A stretch of 64,000 nucleotides of DNA, from NCBI RefSeq assembly GCF_024206475.1, contig NZ_JAMBPR010000005.1:1-64000 (forward strand), given 5' to 3'. The position numbers and the translations under genes are program-made. Of this stretch, positions 45,119-54,133 are shown piece by piece. The notes under the pieces are model-generated. The model was given only the letters and a program-made list of their open reading frames with translations, made no database searches and was not told the origin of the DNA. Position 1 is the stretch's first letter. Each line of letters opens with the position of its first letter. The DNA comes from Paraburkholderia sp. CNPSo 3274 (GTDB lineage Bacteria > Pseudomonadota > Gammaproteobacteria > Burkholderiales > Burkholderiaceae).

Positions 45119-47458
45119 CTATTCAGAAAAACCAAAACCCAGGTTGTCCTTGACATCTTTCAACGGTGTACCGTTCCAGTTCGGAAACGTGAAGTTGCCG
45201 CCGGCTGCGTCATCCACTTCCAGATTGCCCTTCGCATAGATCTGACCGCTTGGGCTGGCCAGTTCGATCCGCCCATTGGCGACCTTGATATACGCGCCGG
45301 ACCCATCACCGAGCGTGATGCCTTTTGACGCGGTGATCATGACTTCGCCTGTGGAGGAGCTAACCACCACGTTCTTGAGCGCCATCAGTTCCAGCTCGTC
45401 GCCCTGCGCCTGAACCTGTACTTTTCCCTTCGCCGAAAAAATCCGGATCCCAAGTTTCGCTGCAAACAACGATATGGCCTCGCCGGCTGCAAAGGTAATG
45501 CGCTTGAATACCCCCACGTCGAGGCCCTGGCCGGCAGTGACGAATATGTGTTTCTTGGCCGCCAGTTGCATGTGCTGGCCGCTGGCGATGCCAACGCCGT
45601 CGGGTGCACTCGCGACGACCACGGACTTCTTGATCTCGACGAGCCTCTGTTCAATAAGGTCGCGCTGCTGGTCAATTTCAGCCAGCCACGCCTTGGCGGC
45701 ATTGGCCGAATCGTTGAGCGAGCGCAGCAGTTCTTTGGCCTGCTGGAGCGTTGCGTTCGCATCATCCATCGCGAGCTGCGAACCTGTGGCACCTGGTTGC
45801 GCTTCGGCGGATAAGAGAACCCCCTTCGCCCCCCGGACTGCCACGTGCCCGTCGGTCCGCAGTTCGGCGCCCTGTCCCCGCTCCTTGCGCTGGCCGTCGA
45901 CCATATGCCCAAGGTTGAGCTCGCTGGTCTGAAACGGCGTCGTCAGGTGAATATGCTCGACGCCTTCCTTGTCCTCCATGCGCATCTCATTCTGCGCGGC
46001 CGTGCGAATGAGATTGCGCGTATTGTTGAGATTGTTGACGAGATCCGGATGCAGGCTGTCATGCATCGCTCCGATGATGATGGGCCGGTTTGGATCCGCG
46101 GCCGTAAATTCGAGTGCCACTTCCGCGGAATCGATCAACGGGAAGTGGTGACCGTAGTTGTCGCCGCTGTAGGGCTTGGCAAACCGCACCGGCCGGCTGG
46201 TACCACCCGGACTCCACTCGTCCAGATCGAACGGCAGCTTGATGACGTACCAGCCTTCTTCCGTCAGATAGGCATATTTGTAGTTTCCGGGTGATGTAAT
46301 CCGGGCCGGCAGGACGCCCCTCATTTCCGGTTTCGGGATCGTGTCCATGGATGTTCGCCAGACCCGATCCGAAGGAATCCCCTCGAACGTCACGCGGTAC
46401 GACCTGTTACGCCCACCGTGCGAGCGTACCGACGTGATGAAGATCCCGTGCTTCGCATCGACCTGAACCGGATCGACCAGCATGACCTCCCCGGCTTCCG
46501 GCCAGAACGGATTGCCGGTGCCGATGAACGTCACCTGACCTGCGAGGTAAGCCTCGTGCCGCAGGCGGGCAATGCGCTGGCCGTCCTCCGGCGTCTCGTA
46601 GTGCTCACCCCAGTGATAGTCGACAGCGTTGGTGGTCTTGTCCCCGCGTGCCGTGTTCTCCTCGACCAGCAGCGAGACGTCGGCCTGGCGATGGTTGTAG
46701 TCATGCAGGCGCACCGATTGCGGCACGCGCCGGGTGCGCCGCCGCAGCGACTTGATCGAGTCGGCACCCACGCTCTCAAGGCCCGAATCACGACGATAGG
46801 GCACCCCACGCTGCTTGCGCGCGTACGCATCCAGATCGTCGCCGAACACCATCACCGCGTAATCCTTTTTCTGCTCCCAGCGAAACCAGATGCCTTCTTC
46901 CGCACAGATGCGCTGGATAAACGCGAACGTCGTCTCGTGGTACTGGGTGATGTACTCGTGCCGCCTGTACTGGCCGCGCAGGTTGAACCTGAAGTCGACA
47001 CCGGCCCGGTAACCGTAGTGCCGCAGCGTTTCGGTAATGATCTCTTCGACCGACTGCTTCTGGAACAGCCGGCTTGTCCTGCCCCGGTCGAGGTCCGCGA
47101 TCGCAGGCTCGAGCCTCACGCGGTAACGCGTCTCGTCGGCGGAGGTCTCGTGCTCATCGAATTTCGTGATGATGCCGTGGACGGTCTGTGCGGGCGGCTT
47201 CGTGCTGAACTTCGCAGCGTTCTCGCCGAACATACGCTGCAGGTGACCCAGGTTTGGGTCGACCGGATCGATGATGAACCGGGCCGAACGCCCGAGCACC
47301 TGATCCATCGGAATACCCGCTATCGGACTTGTGAGTTCAATCTCGTACTCGTAGAGCTGGCTGATCCGGTCATGGCCAGCAAATTTCACGATGGAGAACG
47401 GCGCCGGATGCGGCGCCAGCTTCAATTCATAAGCCTGTAACGGCATGAGCCACGACAT
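45119..47458 (-). CDS. vgrG: VgrG spike protein (TssI) of the main T6SS
   Basis: 779 residues. A standard N-terminal gp27-like part begins FSIVKFAGHDRISQLYEYEI, and the Rhs/VgrG core contains ITQYHETTFAFIQRICAEEG and FPLIDSAEVALEFTAADPNR. The C-terminal DUF2345 region is preceded by a coiled-coil-like helix (ATLQQAKELLRSLNDSANA) and ends in repeated beta turns (GDGSGAYIKVANGRIELASP). The protein forms the trimeric puncturing tip, receives PAAR and carries the effector encoded next. It lies 96 bp downstream of tssC in the same operon. Confidence 0.96.
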   Translation of the reverse strand: MSWLMPLQAYELKLAPHPAPFSIVKFAGHDRISQLYEYEIELTSPIAGIPMDQVLGRSARFIIDPVDPNLGHLQRMFGENAAKFSTKPPAQTVHGIITKFDEHETSADETRYRVRLEPAIADLDRGRTSRLFQKQSVEEIITETLRHYGYRAGVDFRFNLRGQYRRHEYITQYHETTFAFIQRICAEEGIWFRWEQKKDYAVMVFGDDLDAYARKQRGVPYRRDSGLESVGADSIKSLRRRTRRVPQSVRLHDYNHRQADVSLLVEENTARGDKTTNAVDYHWGEHYETPEDGQRIARLRHEAYLAGQVTFIGTGNPFWPEAGEVMLVDPVQVDAKHGIFITSVRSHGGRNRSYRVTFEGIPSDRVWRTSMDTIPKPEMRGVLPARITSPGNYKYAYLTEEGWYVIKLPFDLDEWSPGGTSRPVRFAKPYSGDNYGHHFPLIDSAEVALEFTAADPNRPIIIGAMHDSLHPDLVNNLNNTRNLIRTAAQNEMRMEDKEGVEHIHLTTPFQTSELNLGHMVDGQRKERGQGAELRTDGHVAVRGAKGVLLSAEAQPGATGSQLAMDDANATLQQAKELLRSLNDSANAAKAWLAEIDQQRDLIEQRLVEIKKSVVVASAPDGVGIASGQHMQLAAKKHIFVTAGQGLDVGVFKRITFAAGEAISLFAAKLGIRIFSAKGKVQVQAQGDELELMALKNVVVSSSTGEVMITASKGITLGDGSGAYIKVANGRIELASPSGQIYAKGNLEVDDAAGGNFTFPNWNGTPLKDVKDNLGFGFSE

Positions 47459-47554
47459 CGAAAACCTCCCGGAGACGCAAAACGCAAAAGCACCACCGAG
47501 GCACCCAGGAGTACCCCGGCGGTTCGCACCGAAAACGTCAGAGCAGCGCCGAGT

Positions 47555-49087
47555 TCACCCCTTGGCCTTGGGCGTCTGCGACACCAGCGACAGGCCGATG
47601 TCCATGCCTTCCACCTGGAAGTGCGGGATGATGAAGAGCTTGATGCGGAAGAACCCCGGGTTGTCCTCGATGTCCTCGACCGTAACCTTTGCCTCGCGCA
47701 GCGGGTGCGAGGCCTGCAGCTCGTCGCCCGGGTCCTTCATCTCGGTCACGAGACCCTTGATCCAGTTGTTCAGCTCCAGCTCGAGCAGACGGCGATCCTT
47801 CGTCGTCCCGATGTTTTCGCGCTGGATGAGCTTCAGGTAGTGCGCAATGCGCGAGAGCAGGAAGATGTACGGCAGGCGCGCGTTGATTCGGCTGTTGGCC
47901 GTGGCCTCCTTCGTCTCGTACAGCGCCGGCTTCTGGGCCGAGTTGGCCGAGAAGAAGCACGCGAAGTCGTGGTTCTTGTAGAACGAGAGCGGAATGAAAC
48001 CCAGGTTCGCGAACTCGAACTCGCGCGTCTCCGGAATGAGCACCTCCGTGGGAATCTTCGGCTGGGCGCCGGTCCCGAGGTCATACAGATGGACCGGCAG
48101 GTCTTCGACCTTGCCGCCCGCCTGCGGTCCACGGATCTGGACACACCAGCCGTTGTTCACGAAGCTGCGCGCCATGTTGGCTGCAAACGCGAAAGAGGCA
48201 TTCACCCAGAGATACCGGTTGTGATCCGGGCCTTTCACCGCTTCTTCGTAGTTGAAGGCGCGCACCGGCACCGTATCCTTGCCGTACGGCAGGCGGCCCA
48301 GCACGCGCGGCATGGTCAAGCCTACGTACCGGGCGTCATCGGTATCGCGGAAGCTCTTCCACTTGATGTACTCGGCCCGGTCGAAGTAGTTGCCGATGTC
48401 CTGGATGGCAGCGACTTCTTCCATCGACTTCTTGCCGAAGAACGCCGGGCCGACCGAGCCGATGAACGGCATGTGCGCAGCCGCCGCGACCTTCGAGACG
48501 TTGCGCAGCAGGGCGATGTCCTGCGGCGAATTCTCGAACTCGAAGTCGCTGATCATCGCGCTGACCGGCTGGCCGCCAGGCGTGTCGTATTCCTCGATGT
48601 ACGTGAGGCGATAGAGGCCGCTCTGGATGAGTTCGGACGCGTCCTCGAAATCGCGTTGCAGTGCTTCTTTCGAGACGTCGAGCAGTTCGATGCGCGCGTT
48701 GCGGCGGAAGTCGGTACGCGAGACCAGCATTTTCACGCCGCGCCAACGACCTTCGAGCGCCTGGAATTCGGACGCGTGCATCACCGCGTCAAGCTGGCGA
48801 CTGATCTGGCGATCGAGCTGCCCGATATGGAAGTCGAGCAGCGACTTGTCGAGGCGATCGACCGGCTGGCTCGACTTCGCCACCAGTTCGAGAAACGCGC
48901 CCATACCGCGCGCGATGCGCTCGTCGGCCGAAGCTTCGGAGAGCGTGTCGCCGTCGCGGAACGCTTCAAGCGGGCGCGCCTCGGCGACGGGTTTGAGATT
49001 GATCTTGCTGCACAGCGCGGCGTACACGCTGTCTCCCTCGAGCACAACGGTCTCGGTTGCACCCGTGGCGGCTTTGTTCTGGCTCAT
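47555..49087 (-). CDS. tssC: T6SS sheath large subunit TssC (VipB)
   Basis: 510 residues from ATG 49087 (MSQNKAATGATETVVLEGDS); a longer open frame upstream is not family sequence. Conserved blocks include LDFHIGQLDRQISRQLDAVM, HASEFQALEGRWRGVKMLVS, YDTPGGQPVSAMISDFEFEN, and the C-terminal core DNPGFFRIKLFIIPHFQVEG. TssC interlocks with TssB into the contractile sheath. It lies 73 bp after tssB. Confidence 0.98.
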   Translation of the reverse strand: MSQNKAATGATETVVLEGDSVYAALCSKINLKPVAEARPLEAFRDGDTLSEASADERIARGMGAFLELVAKSSQPVDRLDKSLLDFHIGQLDRQISRQLDAVMHASEFQALEGRWRGVKMLVSRTDFRRNARIELLDVSKEALQRDFEDASELIQSGLYRLTYIEEYDTPGGQPVSAMISDFEFENSPQDIALLRNVSKVAAAAHMPFIGSVGPAFFGKKSMEEVAAIQDIGNYFDRAEYIKWKSFRDTDDARYVGLTMPRVLGRLPYGKDTVPVRAFNYEEAVKGPDHNRYLWVNASFAFAANMARSFVNNGWCVQIRGPQAGGKVEDLPVHLYDLGTGAQPKIPTEVLIPETREFEFANLGFIPLSFYKNHDFACFFSANSAQKPALYETKEATANSRINARLPYIFLLSRIAHYLKLIQRENIGTTKDRRLLELELNNWIKGLVTEMKDPGDELQASHPLREAKVTVEDIEDNPGFFRIKLFIIPHFQVEGMDIGLSLVSQTPKAKG

Positions 49088-49160
49088 TGCTTTTCCTGTC
49101 TGCGTTTGAAACACAAGCTGATTGCGGAAAGCGGTGAATGCCGCTTTGGCGCGGCGCCGT

Positions 49161-49673
49161 TCAGGCATGCCCTTCCGGCTGGGTAGCAGCCGTCGCGACC
49201 TGCGCCAGTTCGCCGCGCAGTTTGTCGGACAGACGCTTGTCCTTCAGGACCTTCTCGAATTCGCGGCGGAATGTCCCGTTATCCAGCAGATTCGATTTAA
49301 GGTCGCGCAGCAGGTTGCGCATGGCGAGCAGCGCCTGGAGTTCGGGAATCTGCCGGGCCACCTGCTCCGGATCGAAGTCCTTCAATGAGCGGAACGAGAG
49401 ATTCACGGGCAATTCGCCGCCATCTCCCGCCAGCGTATTTTCGACGCCAAACTTCAAATTCGGCGCATAGTCGCCGAGCACGGCATCGAAATTGTTTTTT
49501 TCGATGTTGACCTTCTTTCGGGCGGCAATCGGTGCATTTTCCGCGCCCGCGCTAAAATTAGCGGCGACAAGCAATTTGAGTGGCAGCTCAACCTTCTTCT
49601 GGGCTCCGCCCGTGTGAAGATCCAGAGTAATCGACACGCGGCTTTTTGGGATTTCTCGCTGAAAGCTATCCAT
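49161..49673 (-). CDS. tssB: T6SS sheath small subunit TssB (VipA)
   Basis: 170 residues, normal for the family. Opening MDSFQREIPKSRVSITLDLH, then QKKVELPLKLLVAANFSAG and LPVNLSFRSLKDFDPEQVAR. The C-terminal helix, around LKSNLLDNGTFRREFEKVLK, is the part that ClpV recognises after contraction. First gene of the minus operon, divergent from tssK across a 504-bp AT-rich regulatory region. Confidence 0.98.
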   Translation of the reverse strand: MDSFQREIPKSRVSITLDLHTGGAQKKVELPLKLLVAANFSAGAENAPIAARKKVNIEKNNFDAVLGDYAPNLKFGVENTLAGDGGELPVNLSFRSLKDFDPEQVARQIPELQALLAMRNLLRDLKSNLLDNGTFRREFEKVLKDKRLSDKLRGELAQVATAATQPEGHA

Positions 49674-50177
49674 AGTATGCCTAATTAATTAAGATTCAAG
49701 ATTCCGCAGAACTTGACGGTCGCGATGCGGTGTCGCGTACTGCACGTGCGGTCCTCCCCTACCTGCATGCTCGCAGGGATCTAGTACTGAAGGCACCCCA
49801 TGGCGTGGCCTCCATTCGTGCGACCTGTTTGCGACGGCCCATTAAATCCGATTGCATGCATGCCGTCAATTGGAATTTATTTTCGCTTTTATCTCTAAAT
49901 ACTCAATTGTTAATTTTTTAATAAATTTCGCAAATTTTTGGCGAAAACCCACCAGCCAATATCGCCATTCTAAATTGACATCCATCATGTTATTTTGCCG
50001 CCGCAAATATCGAGATACGCGATCAGCATATTATTTTTGTGCGAGTTGTTAACGTTTGTCAGATCTCAAACTCAATTCAATACATACTCCGGTTTACCTT
50101 GTATAAAGCCGTTCGACATCTCCGATTGAAGTCACTGTCTGAAAGAAGATAAGTATGAACCACAAGAGACCAACATA
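49674..50177. promoter_or_regulatory. AT-rich divergent control region between tssB and tssK
   Basis: 504 bp without a gene. The part from about 49870 to 50050 is strikingly AT-rich for this genome (long A/T runs such as TTGTTAATTTTTTAATAAAT), which fits a promoter and an H-NS-type silencer target. TTTCGC-N9-GCGAAA at 49926-49946 is an exact inverted repeat that could be an operator. No sigma-54 -24/-12 pair was found by eye. Both T6SS operons must be driven from here. Confidence 0.6.
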
Positions 50178-51530
50178 ATGCGGATCCATAAACCTCTCTG
50201 GCACGACGGCCTGATCCTTTCGCAGCAACACTTCCAGCAGATGGAGCGCGCGACCGAATTCGCCGTACAGCAGTTCGTGGCCGCGGCTTTTGCTGAGCCT
50301 TGGGGCACGCTTGGTGTCGTCGTGGATGAAGAAGCGCTCAAGACGGGCCGGCTGAAACTCGAGCAACTCAAACTGCGCCTGCCGGACGGAACCCCATTCG
50401 ACTCGACGGTCCGCGACGCGATACCCGGAGGACGCGATCTGACGCAGGGTATCCCCGCGGATCGCCAGAGCTTGATCGTCTACGCCGCGCTTGCGCTGCC
50501 CGACGCCAATGGGAACAACTGTCGTTTTGACGAGACCGCGCTCGCGCGGCCGCGGCGCGCCTATCGCGAGTTCGTGAAGGTCGTGGATCTGAACGGCACG
50601 ACCGAGACCGAGATTGCGGTCGAACGCCACGCGCTGCGCCTGCTCTTCGATTTCGAGCCGCATGCCGATGACACTGTCTGCGCAATAGCGCGTCTCACGC
50701 GCGCAGCGAACGGTCAGTTCCAGGTCGATCACCACTTCGTACCGCCGTGCCTCACGCTGGGCAGTCATCCGCTGCACATCGAGCGCCTCAACCGCCTCGC
50801 GGACATCCTGCAGGCAAAGAGCCTCGCGCTTGGCACGCGTCGCAGCGAACGCGTCGAGCAGGTTACCGAATACGGCGTGGCCGACGTGCAACTGTTCTGG
50901 CTGCTGCACTGCATCCACACGGCGTGGCCACAAATGCGGCTCTTCTTGTCGCATCCCACGCGGCCCCCCGAGCAGCTTTATATCACGCTCGCCCAGCTGG
51001 TCAGTGCCCTGACGACATTCTCCACCGCCGTGCAGCTTGCCGATATTCCCGCGTGGGAACATGAGCACGCCGATGACGTGTTCACGAAGCTGGAATCGAT
51101 GATCCGGGAACTGCTCGATGCAATCATTCCGTCCCGCGTGATCCCAATTGGCCTCACGCGCAAAACCCCGACGACATGGACTGGACAGTTCCTTGACGAG
51201 CGCATCGTCGATGGTGTGTCCGACTGGTACCTGTCGGTCAATGCGCGCATGACTGCATTTGATCTGGTCGAACAGTTTCCGCGTCTGTGCAAGATCGGCG
51301 CACCGGATGATGTCGAACACATCGTCAATTCTGCACTGCCTGGCATTCCGCTCAAGGCGGTCCAACGCGTGCCCAGCGCCATTCCGGTGCGACTGGACAA
51401 CCAGTATTTTTCGCTCGACTCCAGCAGCCCCGCATACGAGAGGATGCTCGCAGCGAGAGCGTGTCAGATCTATTTGCCGGGGTCGGTCGCCGATGCCTCG
51501 CTTGAACTTTACGCGGTGCTGCGCTCATGA
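50178..51530 (+). CDS. tssK: T6SS baseplate-membrane connector TssK
   Basis: 450 residues. The opening RIHKPLWHDGLILSQQHFQQ is the conserved TssK start. The shoulder domain follows (KLRLPDGTPFDSTVRDAIPG), then the helical stalk, including LHIERLNRLADILQAKSLAL and FWLLHCIHTAWPQMRLF. The C-terminal head ends YLPGSVADASLELYAVLRS. TssK trimers link the TssF-TssG wedges to TssL and TssM. First gene of the plus operon; its stop overlaps tssL as ATGA. Confidence 0.97.
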   Translation: MRIHKPLWHDGLILSQQHFQQMERATEFAVQQFVAAAFAEPWGTLGVVVDEEALKTGRLKLEQLKLRLPDGTPFDSTVRDAIPGGRDLTQGIPADRQSLIVYAALALPDANGNNCRFDETALARPRRAYREFVKVVDLNGTTETEIAVERHALRLLFDFEPHADDTVCAIARLTRAANGQFQVDHHFVPPCLTLGSHPLHIERLNRLADILQAKSLALGTRRSERVEQVTEYGVADVQLFWLLHCIHTAWPQMRLFLSHPTRPPEQLYITLAQLVSALTTFSTAVQLADIPAWEHEHADDVFTKLESMIRELLDAIIPSRVIPIGLTRKTPTTWTGQFLDERIVDGVSDWYLSVNARMTAFDLVEQFPRLCKIGAPDDVEHIVNSALPGIPLKAVQRVPSAIPVRLDNQYFSLDSSSPAYERMLAARACQIYLPGSVADASLELYAVLRS

Positions 51531-52258
51531 AAGTCCTGACCGATCGCCACGACACGCCCGCGCATCTTGCGTCTGATCCCGACTTTGGTCGCGCGAGCAC
51601 ACCGGGCATCCGGGACCTGCTGCGTGATACCGGATTGCTCGTCACATCACTCGGCGACGACGGAACCGTAAAAAACGCGGAGCAGTTCCGCAACGACTGC
51701 CGAAAGCTGATCCAGAAGTTCTCGGACGCCCTCACGCAGTACGGCTATCCCGAAGACGTCAAGCGCGAAGTCTTGCTCGCGCAGTGCGGCCTGATCGATG
51801 AAACGGCGCTGCGCCATCTCCCCGAAAGCAGCCGCGCAGCGTGGGCACTCAATCCGTTTCAGGTCGAGCGGTTCAAGGTGCACGACGCCGGCGAATTCGT
51901 CATTGACCGGATCGAGGCACGCCTGCGGGAAGCCACACCGAATCCAGACCTGCTCGAAGGTTACGCCGCGATCCTCGGCATGGGCTTTAAGGGGCGCTAC
52001 GCGCTCGAAGGCGAAAGCAGGCTCATCGAACTCATGGGCGCGCTCAACACACGCCTGAAGACGCTTCGCCCACATGAGACGCGGTCGTTTATGTCTGACC
52101 GTGCGGGACGCCAGCTTTCCGACTGGTTCCACAGGCTTTCGCCGTGGGCTGTAGCCGCAGTCGTTTGCGTTGTTGCAGCGGTGATCTGGAGCACGTGGGC
52201 CGTCGCACTCAACGCGCAGGTCACACACATTCCATCGGCAAAGGTTGCGCAGCCGTGA
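51527..52258 (+). CDS. tssL: T6SS inner-membrane protein TssL (DotU/IcmH-like)
   Basis: 243 residues. The cytoplasmic hook domain runs to about residue 195 (QFRNDCRKLIQKFSDALTQY, GYPEDVKREVLLAQCGLIDE, GYAAILGMGFKGRYALEGES). One C-terminal TM helix (AVAAVVCVVAAVIWSTWAVA) leaves only a short periplasmic tail. No peptidoglycan-binding domain is attached; that function is supplied by the next gene. Partner of TssM and TssK. Confidence 0.96.
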   Translation: MKVLTDRHDTPAHLASDPDFGRASTPGIRDLLRDTGLLVTSLGDDGTVKNAEQFRNDCRKLIQKFSDALTQYGYPEDVKREVLLAQCGLIDETALRHLPESSRAAWALNPFQVERFKVHDAGEFVIDRIEARLREATPNPDLLEGYAAILGMGFKGRYALEGESRLIELMGALNTRLKTLRPHETRSFMSDRAGRQLSDWFHRLSPWAVAAVVCVVAAVIWSTWAVALNAQVTHIPSAKVAQP

Positions 52259-54033
52259 AGTCAGACCTGCCCCTGCTGACTTCTGCGCCCAACGATGCGC
52301 AGCTTTGCGGCCACGAAGGACTCGATTACCCGTTCCGGCTGCAGGTTCTTCTTGCAAGCGCTCTGGCGCTCATCCTGGTCTGGTTCGTGGCGCGCATCGG
52401 ACCGGTGCTTGCGTGGTTGCTCTCCTGCGCGGTCGTGTTTGTCGCCATGCTGCTCGTGGTCCTGTATACCCGGCGAATTTCCATCGCGCGCAAGCAGGGC
52501 GCACAGGTACTCTGCGCACTTGGGCAAGCAACGGCCGGCATACCCGTCGACCTCCGTACCCGAATGCCGCTCGTGCTGGTGACGGGTGATGATCTGCCCG
52601 CACTGTTCAACAGGAATGAAGGCGAGCGTTTCGCCTATGTTGGCGAAGGCGCAATCTGGCTACGTGTGGACAGCCCCAAAGATCTGGCACGTCTGGCCAT
52701 CGCCGTGAAGCAGTGGCGTGACGGGCCTGCCCCTGATGGCGTCGTGATCTCGGCTGTGCCGGCAAGATACACGGATGTCGATCTTCTAACCCAGTCATTG
52801 CGCGCGACACGTCAGGCAGTCGCCGACGCCACGCGCATGCTCGGCGCGCGCGCGCTTCCCGGCTATGTCGCGGTGTATCAGCGACTGACAACCGAAGCCG
52901 CGGGGCTTGCCGGGCCGCAATGGCACGGTGTTTCTTCGGCTACCCGCATGGTTGAGGCGCAGCGGTTCGAGACCGTGATACGGGCAGCGGAAGACGAGAT
53001 CATGAGCGCGGCTAACCGCCATGTGGCGGCCACGCGCGCCGCGGCACTTGCGTCGCTCATTGGCTGGACGCAACGCGTCGTGCTTCACGCGCTTACCGAC
53101 CCGCGGCAACCGGCTATGCCCTTTGCGCTGTTCGGTGCCGGCTGGATCGACTGCGGCCCCGCGGGCCGTGCAGGCAGCCCATGGAACGTGGATGTGGAAA
53201 TGCAAACGAGCGTCGTGCGCAACACGGCGCCGGAGTCACCTGCGCCATGGCCGCTACCGCAGCCGCTGATCGAGGCCCTGCCTGTGCGGCACTGGAGATC
53301 GCCCCGGCTCCTGGCGCTGATCCATGCCCTTGCGATGTTCGCGTGCGCGGCCGGCATTGCGTTTTGCTGTGCCGGAAAAAACAATCAAACGCTGCTCTCG
53401 CGCATTCAAGCAGATCTTGGGCGTTACTCGATGATTCCGGCCGACCACGACGCGGCACGGTGCGAAGCGCTTAGGACCCTCGTGAACGATCGCGACGAAC
53501 TCGACCGCTACGCACGAACGGGGGTCCCGCTCAATCTGTCGTTCGGACTGTACCGCGGCGCGCGACTGATCCCGGCGCTCAACAACGCGATCGCCTCCTA
53601 TCAGCCTCCCCCCCCGCCGCCGGCCGTACTCGCGCTTGACAGCATGTCGCTGTTCGACAGCGGCAAGGCCCAACTCAAAGACGGCTCGACACGGATCATG
53701 GTCAATGCACTCGAGATGATCAAGGCACATCCGGACAAGCGGATTCTCGTGGCGGGCCACACGGACAACGTCGGTAAGCCCGATCGCAATCTGCTGCTTT
53801 CAACCGCTCGCGCCCAAGCTGTGCGCAACTGGCTGGTTGATGCCTCCGGCATCCCAGCCACGCAATTCGCGATCCAGGGCTACGGCGACACGCGGCCGCT
53901 TGCGGAGAACGACACAATCGCCGGGCGTGCGAGGAATCGACGGGTAGAGATCACGCTCGTCCCCGACGCGGCGCAGCCCGCCCCGGCGGCTGACACCTCG
54001 CAAACGGCAGCGCCTGCAGCGGCGCCCAGGTAG
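52255..54033 (+). CDS. OmpA/MotB-domain T6SS membrane protein (TagL-like)
   Basis: 592 residues from GTG 52255, overlapping the tssL stop as GTGA. Two close TM helices at about 30-70 (LLASALALILVWFVARIG, LSCAVVFVAMLLVVLYT), a soluble region, a further TM near 360 (LIHALAMFACAAGIAFCC), then a C-terminal OmpA-like domain. That domain has LDSMSLFDSGKAQLKDGS, GHTDNVGKPDRNLLLSTARA, GYGDTRPLAENDTIAGRARN and RRVEI, the residues that grip diaminopimelate in peptidoglycan. It anchors the TssL-TssM complex to the cell wall. The large cytosolic segment between the TMs is unusual for a simple TagL and was not recognised. Confidence 0.88.
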   Translation: MKSDLPLLTSAPNDAQLCGHEGLDYPFRLQVLLASALALILVWFVARIGPVLAWLLSCAVVFVAMLLVVLYTRRISIARKQGAQVLCALGQATAGIPVDLRTRMPLVLVTGDDLPALFNRNEGERFAYVGEGAIWLRVDSPKDLARLAIAVKQWRDGPAPDGVVISAVPARYTDVDLLTQSLRATRQAVADATRMLGARALPGYVAVYQRLTTEAAGLAGPQWHGVSSATRMVEAQRFETVIRAAEDEIMSAANRHVAATRAAALASLIGWTQRVVLHALTDPRQPAMPFALFGAGWIDCGPAGRAGSPWNVDVEMQTSVVRNTAPESPAPWPLPQPLIEALPVRHWRSPRLLALIHALAMFACAAGIAFCCAGKNNQTLLSRIQADLGRYSMIPADHDAARCEALRTLVNDRDELDRYARTGVPLNLSFGLYRGARLIPALNNAIASYQPPPPPPAVLALDSMSLFDSGKAQLKDGSTRIMVNALEMIKAHPDKRILVAGHTDNVGKPDRNLLLSTARAQAVRNWLVDASGIPATQFAIQGYGDTRPLAENDTIAGRARNRRVEITLVPDAAQPAPAADTSQTAAPAAAPR

Positions 54034-54045
54034 GGAGCGTTTGTC

Positions 54046-54065
54046 CCCGAAGCCCACGCTTCGGG
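54046..54065 (+). terminator. Hairpin between the OmpA-domain gene and hcp
   Basis: CCCGAAGC and GCTTCGGG form an 8-bp stem with a CCAC loop followed by TTT, 13 bases past the upstream stop. The short T run suggests partial termination or a stabilising stem. About 70 bases then lead to the hcp start, enough for a separate promoter, which would suit the high Hcp demand of the system. Confidence 0.6.
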
Positions 54066-54133
54066 TTTCGTGAGCCCGGTCACTTTAACTGTCTCCGGGC
54101 GATTGTCGTAGTACGAAGAAAGGGAGTTAAGAA

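Noticed and set aside
47621-49186. Long open frame antisense to tssC
   Set aside because: tssC is unmistakable on the other strand; the antisense protein has no domain and low-complexity Arg/Val/Asp content.
53604-53630. C-rich run with repeated CCN codons in the OmpA-domain gene
   Set aside because: Simple proline linker (PPPPPP) before the OmpA domain, common in this protein class, not a regulatory or CRISPR-like repeat.
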